From Manduca sexta (taxonomy: Eukaryota; Arthropoda; Insecta; Lepidoptera; Sphingidae), in assembly GCF_014839805.1 (NCBI RefSeq), contig NC_051123.1:1718727-1782726 (forward strand): 64,000 bases of DNA. Direction: 5' to 3'. Positions 39,201 through 43,341 of the stretch are shown here, one piece after another. Position 1 is the stretch's first letter, and each line of letters starts with the position of its first letter. The notes below the pieces were generated by a model. It was not told the DNA's origin. It ran no database searches and saw only the letters and a program-made list of their open reading frames with translations. The position numbers and the translations under genes were made by a program.

Positions 39201-39881
39201 ATTATAAATATTTTTGCATATAAGCCGGTAAATTAATCATCTTTACATCACCTATTCATAGTTTGTCATAAAAATAACTAAAAATCATAATTTTCTGTGT
39301 TAATGGGTGTATTTAGTCATGACCATGACACTTAACTGTTTATTACATTAATACAATATAAAGCCTAATATGTTTTATTCACTAATACATGCTAACTTTG
39401 TGCCACATATGTAAATTCTGTGTTACAATATACGACATTTTTACACGCTCACTAGACCCTAAGCCTTTCTTATAACCTGCTTTGTTCATAATTTACTTAC
39501 CTCTTCAACTGTTAAGGGAAGTGTGACGCGGCTGAAAAAAAAAACAAAAAAAATTACAAATCTATCTACCTATAGCATGTATGTAGATGTGAACATCTGT
39601 CAGCGATCGGAAGAGATCATGGTAATGATACAGGTTTTAAATTCTGGGCCGTGACCCGAACTTCTGTCAGTGTCATTGGATTTTTTCCTCATTTCGACAT
39701 GACCATAAATGACTTCGACTTTAACATTACGAGACGAAATCGCAATAAAATTTGCTGATAAGGCAAAATCACTACACCGCCCGTGGGAGCCTTTTGGCTG
39801 AACACTACCCAAAAATCGATTCACTATCGCGGACACTTATAACCTTAACAATGAATATACTCACTATTCTTTGATAATCAT
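6123..39881 (-). CDS. vib: Class I phosphatidylinositol transfer protein (PITP alpha/beta, vibrator family), whole gene
   Basis: Eight coding exons join in frame (17+31+112+152+78+231+59+139 = 819 nt) to give 272 residues, close to the usual ~270 of class I PITPs. Every junction has GT donor and AG acceptor. Family landmarks in order: start [21 protein letters not shown] (residues ~36-45), [10 protein letters not shown] (60-69), [11 protein letters not shown] (91-101), the VVQIDIAND segment, KTGRGPL followed by GPNWK, FKWFGLQ (201-207), and an acidic/basic C-terminal helix. Known of the family: soluble single-domain carriers that exchange phosphatidylinositol and phosphatidylcholine between membranes and support phosphoinositide signalling and cytokinesis (Drosophila vibrator). 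The family's lipid-contact residues appear kept (T63, K65, N94, C99 by alignment from memory). The membrane-docking WW pair of vertebrate PITPs is W203-F204 here. Introns 2 and 3 are 11.0 and 12.5 kb and full of repeats. The gene is divergent from the UNC119 homologue. Confidence 0.97.
6567..6625 (-). CDS. vib: PITP coding exon 7 (59 nt)
   Basis: A short exon encoding [19 protein letters not shown] and the first two bases of R227. It supplies the KVE..I.K.ERR.FT.FHR block that is missing if exon 6 is joined directly to exon 8. The acceptor is TTACAG and the donor GTGAGT, followed by a long T tract on the coding strand. Confidence 0.95.
7213..7312. repeat. 52-bp-period tandem duplication beside PITP exon 6
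   Basis: AAATAATTCACAGCTTAACA and the rest of a 48-base block at 7,213-7,260 repeat at 7,265-7,312 with a single G/A difference. It ends 12 bp from the donor site of exon 6. Confidence 0.9.
7325..7555 (-). CDS. vib: PITP coding exon 6
   Basis: 231 bases (77 codons) for residues 131-207, running from [20 protein letters not shown] through the KTGRGPL...GPNWK core to FKWFGLQ. There is one extra residue (V) between GPL and GPNWK compared with the vertebrate sequence as I recall it. The exon is clearly more GC-rich than its introns. Its donor (GTATGT) is 12 bp from a 52-bp-period tandem duplication in intron 6. Confidence 0.97.
7595..7735. repeat. Dispersed repeat family C, partial, reversed
   Basis: Contains GGATGGCGAGCGCAGTGGAA and GAGCGGTTGTATCGTTTACC, the reverse complement of the family C consensus. 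Lies in PITP intron 5 just after exon 6. Confidence 0.6.
9288..9490 (+). repeat. Dispersed repeat family D, copy
   Basis: TTTTGCTCGTGGCTTCGCCT, a TTCCGGAACAGGAGTCC block, and a tail with AAATCCGTTCGATGGCTTTC and CAGACAGACAAACGCGG. Diverged. Confidence 0.6.
9719..9780. repeat. 31-bp tandem repeat, two units
   Basis: ATGGCGAGTTAATCGCACGA and ATGGCGAGCTACTCGCCTGA start units at 9,719 and 9,750, ~75% alike. Confidence 0.65.
9865..10122. repeat. Direct repeat of ~105 bp, two units
   Basis: CGGAAAACCTTTCTGGACAT...TTTGTACTAAACAAAAAGTA (9,885-9,971) recurs as CGGAAAACTATTCGGGAACA...TATGTACTAAATAAAAAGTA (10,034-10,121). Related to family D sequence. Confidence 0.6.
10222..10632 (+). repeat. Dispersed repeat family D ('gcttcgcccgcgtg'), copy
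   Basis: Starts CTAGCTTTTGCTCGCGGCTT, then GCCCGCGTGAAGGAGTTTTC, and runs to a TATATATTTAGAT end. This family recurs at 9.3, 14.3, 21.7, 24.8 (reversed), 30.2 and 34.3 kb. It is one of the most abundant lepidopteran dispersed repeats; no coding frame. Class not established from sequence alone. Confidence 0.7.
10981..11277 (+). repeat. Dispersed repeat family E ('GACCCGACAGACG'), copy 1
   Basis: Begins TAGTTGACCCGACAGACG and TTGTCCCGTCTTAA, continues GCGCGCATTCTGTCAATCGC, and ends GGGATTCATTTTTATATATA and TAGAT. Related copies lie at 30.0 and 31.2 kb on the other strand. Confidence 0.65.
11330..11400. repeat. Dispersed repeat family C, short reversed fragment
   Basis: Contains GGCGGTCGTATCGCTTACCA followed by TCAGGCGAACGGCAAGCTCG, the reverse complement of the 5' part of family C. 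Confidence 0.6.
11831..12172 (+). mobile_element. tRNA-derived SINE, family A, copy 1
   Basis: A ~340-bp unit with a tRNA-like head (TAGTTGGTTGTGGAACGG near 11,843 as an A-box-like region; a B-box-like GCAGGTTAAAATCCC near 11,880), a unique body with GCCTAGTGCGG-type sequence (here reverse-complemented) and an (ATT)n tail. The same sequence recurs at 20.4 and 60.6 kb in the opposite orientation. No coding capacity. Confidence 0.8.
12896..12979. repeat. 42-bp tandem repeat, two units
   Basis: GCGTGGTACACAAGTCCAGT at 12,896 and GCGTGGTACACAAGTCGGGA at 12,938; both units continue with TGTTCACAA. Confidence 0.7.
14196..14273 (-). CDS. vib: PITP coding exon 5
   Basis: 78 bases (26 codons, both ends in phase 0) encoding [20 protein letters not shown] and AGDQYN. 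It aligns with the YMKEDFLIKIETWHKPDLG block of vertebrate PITPs. It lies between a poly-T CCAG acceptor and a GTGAGT donor. Confidence 0.95.
14312..14525 (+). repeat. Dispersed repeat family D, copy
   Basis: CTTCACCCGCGTAGAGGTGT, GGGATATAAGTCCC, AAAAATCCGTTCAGTAG, and an end at GTATAGATTTATTTTTA. It lies in PITP intron 4, ~40 bp from exon 5. Confidence 0.65.
15303..15410. repeat. Dispersed repeat family H ('CTCTCGTCAGTCGACA'), fragment
   Basis: AATCATCTCTCGTCAGTCGA and CACTCTATCTGAACG match parts of the units at 32,490-32,625 and 60,304-60,440; a reversed copy lies at ~29,485-29,590. Confidence 0.55.
15421..15442. repeat. (AGT)n microsatellite
   Basis: Seven uninterrupted AGT units in PITP intron 4-proximal sequence. 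Confidence 0.85.
15537..15676. mobile_element. MITE family F, copy 2
   Basis: ATAAACGATTCC at left, CACCAATCAGAATAAAGT in the middle, TTATTGGTTTATTCTATGG and GGGATCGTGTTTT at right. Lies 10-150 bp below PITP exon 4 in transcript order, with its left TIR better kept than its right. Confidence 0.62.
15707..15858 (-). CDS. vib: PITP coding exon 4
   Basis: 152 bases encoding residues 54-104, [16 protein letters not shown] through [13 protein letters not shown]. It holds T63, K65, N94 and C99, which correspond to the lipid head-group and pocket residues T59, K61, N90 and C95 of vertebrate PITP alpha (alignment from memory). The acceptor is TCACAG and the donor GTAAGT. Confidence 0.97.
16665..17005. 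mobile_element. hAT-like MITE with perfect 8-bp target-site duplication
   Basis: The element 16,673-16,997 (325 bp) begins TAGGGTTGCCA and ends TGGCAACCCTA, flanked on both sides by ATCTAAAC. An 8-bp duplication is the hAT signature. Similar TIRs occur at 25,919-26,161 and 62,799-63,085. Lies in PITP intron 3. Confidence 0.85.
17831..18043 (-). mobile_element. Family B SINE, diverged copy
   Basis: On the minus strand the order is GACTGCCTCGGTGGCGTAGT (A box), GGTTCGATTC (B box), then a body with ATTAAGTTTTCCGCTCAGTA. More diverged than the copy at 27.9 kb. Lies in PITP intron 3. Confidence 0.78.
20243..20361 (-). pseudogene. 3' end of a second RTE-type LINE
   Basis: The minus strand reads [20 protein letters not shown] and then [20 protein letters not shown], with the same RW.D.I......W...ARDR..W.D..EAY spacing as RTE C-termini, but diverged from the copy at 2.7 kb. 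It abuts a SINE immediately to the right. 5'-truncated and non-functional. Confidence 0.75.
20363..20655 (-). mobile_element. tRNA-derived SINE, family A, copy 2
   Basis: A copy of the 11.8-kb SINE on the other strand, with an (AAT)n tail at its left end and a decayed tRNA-like head at its right end. Shared stretches include ACTTCACACACCCTC and CCTCACGATGTTTTCCTT. Confidence 0.78.
21703..21850 (+). repeat. Dispersed repeat family D, fragment
   Basis: GTGCTAGCTTTTGTTCGTGG followed by a TTTTACGGAATAAAAATCCC block; the distal part is decayed. Confidence 0.5.
22725..22925. repeat. Dispersed repeat family C ('GACGAGACGAGC'), copy 1
   Basis: A ~200-bp unit starting TTTGAATGACGAGACGAGC, with GTAAGCGATACGACC, CTGCGCTCGCCATCCTGAGA and TTATGTCCAGTAGTTACAC. 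Found again at 34.6 and 35.6 kb in the same orientation and in parts at 7.6 and 11.3 kb in reverse. SINE-sized, but no pol III boxes were recognised. Confidence 0.7.
24775..24998 (-). repeat. Dispersed repeat family D, reversed copy
   Basis: A GATGTATG microsatellite-like start, then ACTACTGAACGGATTTGGAT, AATATCCCGGAAAACTCC, and an end at CGCGGGCGAAGCCGCAAGCA. The orientation is opposite to the other copies. Confidence 0.7.
25919..26161. mobile_element. Possible second member of the TAGGGTTGCC MITE family
   Basis: Bounded by TTAGTGTTGCCACG and CATGGCAACCCTAG, the same TIR as the 16.7-kb element with one change. No target duplication is visible, so it is older or coincidental. Confidence 0.45.
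26531..27841 (-). mobile_element. Complete maT-type (DD37D) Tc1/mariner transposon
   Basis: A ~1.31-kb element in PITP intron 3. Terminal inverted repeats match over ~30 bp: the left end reads CCTAGTCTTGCCATAAATA from 26,533 and the right end, reverse-complemented from 27,839, reads CTTAGTCTGGCCATAAATA. Both sides carry TA (in fact TATA) at the border, the usual target for this superfamily. One uninterrupted transposase frame fills most of the element. No frameshift or stop was seen, suggesting a young copy. Confidence 0.9.
26657..27751 (-). CDS. maT-family transposase, apparently intact
   Basis: 364 codons from the first ATG; a second ATG at codon 19 (27,697) gives 346 residues, closer to the usual ~345, and is the likelier start. 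The N-terminal half holds paired helix-turn-helix regions (around residues 37-65 and 97-125) with a GRPR linker at 77-80. The catalytic triad is D169 (ILFTDEK), D265 ([10 protein letters not shown]) and D303 (NPLDYDLW); 37 residues separate the last two, which defines the DD37D/maT group rather than mariner DD34D or Tc1 DD34E. It catalyses cut-and-paste transposition at TA. It runs parallel to the host gene in its intron. Confidence 0.95.
   Translation of the reverse strand: MCFLILAPIHCKIFCDIKMVWGDKENRIAVIALHKVGMEPNAIFKTLHTLGISKMFVYRAINRYNETSSVCDRKRSGRPRSVRTKKVVKAVRERIRRNPVRKQKILSREMKIAPRTMSRILKDDLGLAAYKRRTGHFLTDNLKKNRVVKSKQLLKRYAKGGHRKILFTDEKIFTIEQHFNKQNDRIYAQSSKEASQLVDRVQRGHYPTSVMVWWGVSYEGVTEPYFCEKGIKTSAQVYQDTILEKVVKPLNITMFNNQVWSFQQDSAPGHKARSTQSWLESNVSDFIRAEDWPSSSPDLNPLDYDLWSVLESTACSKRHDNLESLKQSIRLAVKNFPMERVRASIDNWPHRLKDCIAANGDHFE
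27903..28162 (+). mobile_element. tRNA-derived SINE, family B, copy 1
   Basis: The head has a good A box (TGGCGTAGTTG, 27,914-27,924) and a perfect B box (GGTTCGAATCC, 27,963-27,973), as in a tRNA pol III promoter, followed by a body with TTTTTCTGCTCAGTATCAGC and GATATGGCGATAGGC. The cloverleaf is not preserved, so it is a SINE and not a tRNA gene. It sits only ~60 bp to the right of the maT element. Confidence 0.85.
28368..28479 (-). CDS. vib: PITP coding exon 3
   Basis: 112 bases encoding residues 17-53 plus the first base of codon 54. It begins [20 protein letters not shown], a highly conserved PITP block, and ends before the split glycine codon. The acceptor is CTGACAG and the donor GTAAGT. 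It is isolated between 11.0-kb and 12.5-kb introns. Confidence 0.97.
29995..30177 (-). repeat. Dispersed repeat family E, copy 2 (partial)
   Basis: Contains AATGAATCCCTATTTCCC and TCACGCGTGAACGGC, the reverse complement of the 3' half of copy 1, ending near AACGAAAATATT. Confidence 0.6.
30178..30690 (+). repeat. Dispersed repeat family D, long copy
   Basis: TAGCTTCCGCCCGCAGCTTC, GCCCGCGTGGATTTCGGG, AGTAGTTTTTGTTTCTATAA, CAGACAGACAGAC, and a terminal TTATAAGTATAGAT. It joins head-on with the family E fragment at its left. Confidence 0.65.
31165..31246 (-). repeat. Dispersed repeat family E, 5' fragment
   Basis: The reverse complement of the first ~80 bp of copy 1: GACAGAATGCGCGCTGC then GACGGGACAACGTCTGTCGG and GTCAACTAG. 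It is joined at left to another repeat ending TATATATATAGAT (31,010-31,173). Confidence 0.65.
32221..32418 (+). mobile_element. Family B SINE, diverged copy
   Basis: CTCGGTGGCGTAGTTCATTG (A-box region) and CGGGTTCGATACCCG (B box) are followed by a shortened body with TAGGTTTCTGCTTAATATTA. Lies in PITP intron 2. Confidence 0.72.
32490..32625. repeat. Dispersed repeat family H, copy
   Basis: TACGTAAGTGTCGCGTTCCG, TTCGGTTCCAGCAGGCC and GTAATCATCTCTCGTCAGTC. The reverse complement of its first half is at 29,510-29,578. Confidence 0.55.
32936..32947. repeat. Run of 12 G
   Basis: Uninterrupted poly-G in PITP intron 2; rare in such AT-rich DNA. Confidence 0.9.
33935..34200. repeat. Dispersed repeat family I, copy 1
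   Basis: Blocks GTGACGTCATCAGG, GGTATCCCCACTACGCGC, CAATATTTGAAATAAGAAT and TTGCGTATAGAATAGTGG recur in the same order at 61,440-61,690. No coding frame. Confidence 0.5.
34585..34790. repeat. Dispersed repeat family C, copy 2
   Basis: Full-length match to the 22.7-kb unit, including CATCCTGAGACATGAGATG, in PITP intron 2. Confidence 0.7.
35615..35765. repeat. Dispersed repeat family C, copy 3 with internal deletion
   Basis: Matches both ends of the family but lacks ~45 bp after TTGCCATTCG (the GTAAGCGATACGACC segment). It lies 0.8 kb from copy 2. Confidence 0.65.
36282..36515. repeat. 33-bp inverted repeats flanking ~168 bp
   Basis: ATTGAAATTAAACTAATTTT to CTATCG (36,282-36,314) is complementary to CGATAGAATCCGGAAAATTA to TTTCAAT (36,483-36,515). 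Inside is CTTCGAAACGTCGGGAG, common in lepidopteran repeats. Related single arms occur near 14,925, 36,940 and 57,350. Confidence 0.7.
36537..36662. repeat. Tandem duplication, two unequal units
   Basis: TTAGTCTAGGACAGAGCCCC then CTAGTAAATGATTCTAGCTA, repeated as TTAGTCTAGGACAGCGCCCC then CTAGTAAATGATTCGAGCTA with ~10 extra bases in the second unit. In PITP intron 2. Confidence 0.75.
37049..37227. mobile_element. MITE with GGGGCCTTATTC ends
   Basis: GGGGCCTTATTCTCTATCCC at left and, complemented from the right, GGGCCCTTATTCTGTATG. ~180 bp in PITP intron 2. Another weaker fold with ACTAATCTGTCTTTATCCCG and GCGGGAGACAAAGTATG follows at ~37,430-37,537. Confidence 0.6.
39501..39531 (-). CDS. vib: PITP coding exon 2 (31-nt micro-exon)
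   Basis: A 31-base exon between a TTTTTTTCAG acceptor and a GTAAGT donor, encoding the end of Y6 and then [10 protein letters not shown]. It joins exon 1 and exon 3 in frame and matches the first beta strand of PITPs. Intron 1 (333 bp) separates it from exon 1. Confidence 0.94.
39865..39881 (-). CDS. vib: PITP coding exon 1 (start codon)
   Basis: Seventeen coding bases, ATG to a split TA|C codon (MIIKE-Y), followed by a GTGAGT donor. The start was chosen because joining it to exon 2 gives MIIKEYRVTLP, matching the conserved N-terminus of class I PITPs. It is too short to find from an open reading frame scan. Confidence 0.92.
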
Positions 39882-40944
39882 CTTGTATGTTTAATTTGTT
39901 TCACTTAAATGCACATCAGACAGTCCGCTACCACAGTAAAATAGACTTATCACAGAAAGAGACTTGAGCGATGGCCCGATTATTGGTAGATTATTGTAAT
40001 TTTAATCTATGACCGACCAATGAAAATGACAAGGCGCATGCTTCGCTATGACGCAACGGATATTACGTCAACACACTCAATGTTCTTGAGAGTTGTTTCC
40101 TATTGCTTTTTTATTTCATTCGTATCTAAATGCTTGTAAAAATCTTTAATTGATATAATCTATTTGTAACAGTCTAGAGTGTTATTTTTTTAAACTAATT
40201 ATGCTTTAAAAGAATTTTTAGTTTCTGTTATTATTGAAATACTTGTTAATTAGTATGCGTTAAATGAAGCGTATTATAAAAAGAACCGGAAGATAGTTCG
40301 TGACCACTTCCCTACTTTGATTGTATATATATTATCATTAAATTATTTTAATGTTTTTATTTTGATAAACACAGGCCCATAGAATAAATGTGGAGTATTT
40401 ATGTTCCTTTAAACTTATTTATATAAAAAATAATGAAGAACTAAAAATATCGACTATGCATAAAGATAGAATAATAATAAGTCTACGAAGATAGGTAAGG
40501 CTTTAAATCATTGTTATGATGATTAAAAGGTCCTTATCCCTTTTTAAATGTTCCAAGATACGAGTATAATGTGATTTAAATAACATCGTATTCTATTCGT
40601 AATCCATGTTGTGAACTAATTTATGAAATATCGCCTAAGCCTTAATGATCAATCTAATCGATTTTACTACAAAAATGAATCCCTACACATATCCCAGAAT
40701 CCAAAGATGTCAAACTCTAAACTATCAAATGTCATATTGAATGTTAAAATAGGTAATCGAATCGTCGATTGTTAGCTTTAAGGAAAATATAATATTGTAC
40801 ATGGCTTTTTTTCCTTCATTAAACAATTAAAAATCTCCGAAAATGTTTTGATAATACTTTTAGATATTGAAACTTTCACTGTGCCTATATTTTTCCGATA
40901 ATATATTGTTATTTGCATCGATTACCAGTGTCCTCATTTGAAAA
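39882..40944. promoter_or_regulatory. Shared upstream region of divergent PITP and UNC119 genes
   Basis: 1,063 bp separate the two start codons, so both promoters and 5' UTRs probably lie here. The sequence contains a CRE-like TTACGTCA (40,063-40,070), a CCAAT on the plus strand (40,017-40,021) and an ATTGG near 39,982. The half nearest PITP (to ~40,100) is less AT-rich than the rest. No TATA box can be assigned with confidence. Bidirectional use is inferred from geometry only. Confidence 0.5.
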
Positions 40945-41297
40945 ATGAGTTTGGTTGGAAAAAAGTCCGAATCAATATCTCTCCACGAACCTAATAATGA
41001 CGACATAATACCATGTCAAATTACTCCTGATGATGTTTTAAGACTGGATAGGATTACGGACACGTACCTTTGCAGCCCCGAAGCTAATGTATACGATATT
41101 GATTTTACGCGTTTTAAAATACGCGATTTGGAAACTGGCACGGTGTTATTTGAGATTGCAAAGCCCCCCACTGACTTTGGGGTGGACAGTGAAGGCACGG
41201 AAGATGCTCCCGAAGAGCCCCTGGATCCTAATGCTGGAAGATTTGTGCGCTATCAATTTACACCTCAGTTCTTAAAGTTAAAGACAGTTGGAGCCAC
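40945..41297 (+). CDS. unc-119: UNC119 coding exon 1
   Basis: Start codon [10 protein letters not shown] to GAT, ending in a split AC|G threonine codon (residue 118) before GTAAGT. This ATG was chosen because it opens the only frame that leads into the conserved [13 protein letters not shown] core, with no upstream in-frame extension of similar character. Confidence 0.96.
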
Positions 41298-43031
41298 GTA
41301 AGTTTAGAGATGTTTAATTACTTTGACCCTCAAATGGGAGCTTGTAATAGACCCCATGACCGTAAGTGGTATGTAGGGAGGAATAATCAAAGTTATTGTT
41401 AGTGTCTCCAAAGACTCGGCCATTCTAATTTTTTTTACCTGTTGATTTGTTATTTGTGGTTTTAGACCAAAGAAAGTGATCTTAAGACCTCAAGGTGTCA
41501 TGAAAAATAAACATATATTTGTTTAAATATATCCAATTAGTGATAAACCTTAGTTTTATAAAAATTTTGATATAAAAATAAAAAATATTTTCAAAATACA
41601 GTATAATCCGTTTATTATGACTCTGCCTATATTGACTAACCTCTTATTATGACGTAATTACACTACGAAGTTTGGTTTTCATATAAGATTCTTTATAAAA
41701 AAGTCGAATATAATGACTTCCCTTACAGTGACATGTCGCTTATTGTGACCCCTTTTTAATAAATTATGTCCGGTTATAATGACCGACAGGATTCTTTACG
41801 CCCTCGGTAATGTTCTTTGATTCCCGACGGCGTTCGCACGTGGCTCGTTTTTCTTATGAATCACAGAGAGTAATTTACATAGCGATGTCTACTATACACA
41901 ATAGTAATAGAGACTGATTTTACAATAAAATAAAAAAACAATAGCAGACAAAAATTACAGATTACTTACATTAAAAAATACAACTTTTATGCACATACAT
42001 ACATACATAGGTATGTACTTATTACGTGCAATTTTTATTTTATAAGTTACTATGTTTCTCTATTAAAGTACTTAAATACATGCATACTATTTACATTTTT
42101 TTTTTTTCACAAAACGCTTTTTATGACGTCCGCTTATTATGACGTGTTTGTTAATTCCTTTCGATGTCATTATAAACGGATTCGACTGTAGCTTTATTTG
42201 ATTTCAGGGTGGAGTTTACAGTTGGTGCTCGTCCTGTGAATCATTTCAGAATGATTGAGAAGCATTTCTTCAGGGACACATTGCTCAAGACGTTTGATTT
42301 TGAGTTTGGGTTCTGTATTCCATTTTCTAGGAACACTTGTGAACATATTTATGAGTTCCCCACACTGCCACCTGATCTTGGTAAGTTGTTAACAAATACT
42401 CCAAAATTTCATCCCTGAAGGAGTAGGTAGGCCTGTCAATTTGGAAGGTCAATTCTGTAGAATGCATGTAGTTTATGAAATAAATTGTAGGAAAAAAAAG
42501 TCTTTTAAATTTTCAATCTGATGCCATTTAAAATTTTGAGAAAATTATGCAGTACAAAAAAAAATCCATAATGATCATTATTTATCTCTAAATTTATGAA
42601 ACACTGATCTTAAACATTATTGTCAATGGATAGGCCAACTTTTACTCTTATTTGAGTCAGAAAATCACAACTGTTGACTTCATAGTTTAGGTTTAATTAC
42701 GATTGGTAAAGATGACTTTTGCTTTTAATATTACACAAATCTTTTAAAATATGCAATTTCAATTAAATTAATGCAGGTACTCTAACTTGCCTCAGTTGAA
42801 CAGTTCATTGTATTATATTTTGCATAATTATGTAATAATCTGTGTTTAGAAATTTTTGTATTTTTACACTATCAAAACTTTATATGTAATGTGTTTATTC
42901 TAAATTTTTCAGTTGAGGAGATGATAGCTGCACCATTCGAGACTTGTTCGGACAGCTTTTACTTTGTGGACAACCATCTGGTAATGCATAATAAGGCTGA
43001 CTATGCCTACAATGGTGGAGTCAACAATTAA
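40945..43031 (+). CDS. unc-119: UNC119 lipid-binding chaperone homologue, whole gene
   Basis: Three exons join in frame (353+173+119 = 645 nt) to give 214 residues, a little shorter than human UNC119 (240) because the disordered N-terminus is short. The beta-sandwich (GMP-PDE delta-like, immunoglobulin-type fold) is complete: [40 protein letters not shown], the acidic [20 protein letters not shown] loop, [58 protein letters not shown] and the C-terminal [20 protein letters not shown]. Known of the family: these cytosolic proteins bind N-terminal acyl (myristoyl/lauroyl) chains of clients such as transducin alpha and Src-type kinases and release them through ARL2/ARL3. A compact gene with introns of 910 and 532 bp, divergent from PITP and convergent with the SINA-like gene. 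Confidence 0.97.
41597..42190. mobile_element. Pogo/Tigger-like MITE filling most of UNC119 intron 1
   Basis: 590 bp between CAGTATAATCCGTTTATTAT (41,599) and a right end whose complement reads CAGTCGAATCCGTTTATAAT, flanked by TA on both sides (41,597-41,598; 42,189-42,190). CAGT termini with TA duplications are usual in pogo-type elements. Several subterminal TTATnrTGAC repeats recur near both ends, as expected of transposase-binding sites. No transposase frame. Confidence 0.82.
42208..42380 (+). CDS. unc-119: UNC119 coding exon 2
   Basis: 173 bases after a GATTTCAG acceptor, encoding [20 protein letters not shown] through FPTLPPDL and the first base of a split valine codon, then GTAAGT. 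The acceptor AG is only 19 bp beyond the right end of a pogo-like MITE. Confidence 0.97.
42913..43031 (+). CDS. unc-119: UNC119 coding exon 3 (C-terminus and stop)
   Basis: 119 bases after TTTTTCAG, encoding [20 protein letters not shown] and then [19 protein letters not shown] and TAA. The DSFYFV...[10 protein letters not shown] block is diagnostic of UNC119 C-termini. Confidence 0.97.
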
Positions 43032-43250
43032 TAATGTTTCATTTCACTAAATATTTTGAATTCAGATTGGCACTAAAGTATTTTGATGTTTTTCAAATAG
43101 TTTTATGTACATATACAAATATTTAATTGAAGGTGACAAAAGCATAACATTCCATACATGCCTTTATTTATGATCATTTTTAGTTCATTATAATTTAAGT
43201 TATATAGAGGGTGTTCTACAATATATAAATTAAATGAATTGAAATAAAGC
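43032..43250 (+). other. unc-119: UNC119 3' untranslated region with poly(A) signal
   Basis: Non-coding sequence after the stop with a canonical AATAAA at 43,243-43,248. The signal lies just inside a short element bounded by AGGGTGTTC (43,208) and GAACACCCT (~43,333), so the poly(A) site may have been supplied by a MITE-like insertion. The 3' end itself is inferred. Confidence 0.55.
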
Positions 43251-43341
43251 AGTAATTATATTAAAAAAAGAGATACTTTAAGTGGATGTGGACTTTCTAA
43301 ATCTTTCTAAAACTTCTGAAGTTTGATCTCAGGAACACCCT
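43208..43341. mobile_element. unc-119: Short element with AGGGTGTTC ends at the UNC119 3' end
   Basis: AGGGTGTTCTACAATATATA at left and GAACACCCT at right, ~130 bp apart. It contains the AATAAA that probably ends UNC119 transcripts. The TIR is only 9-10 bp, so the call is tentative. Confidence 0.4.
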
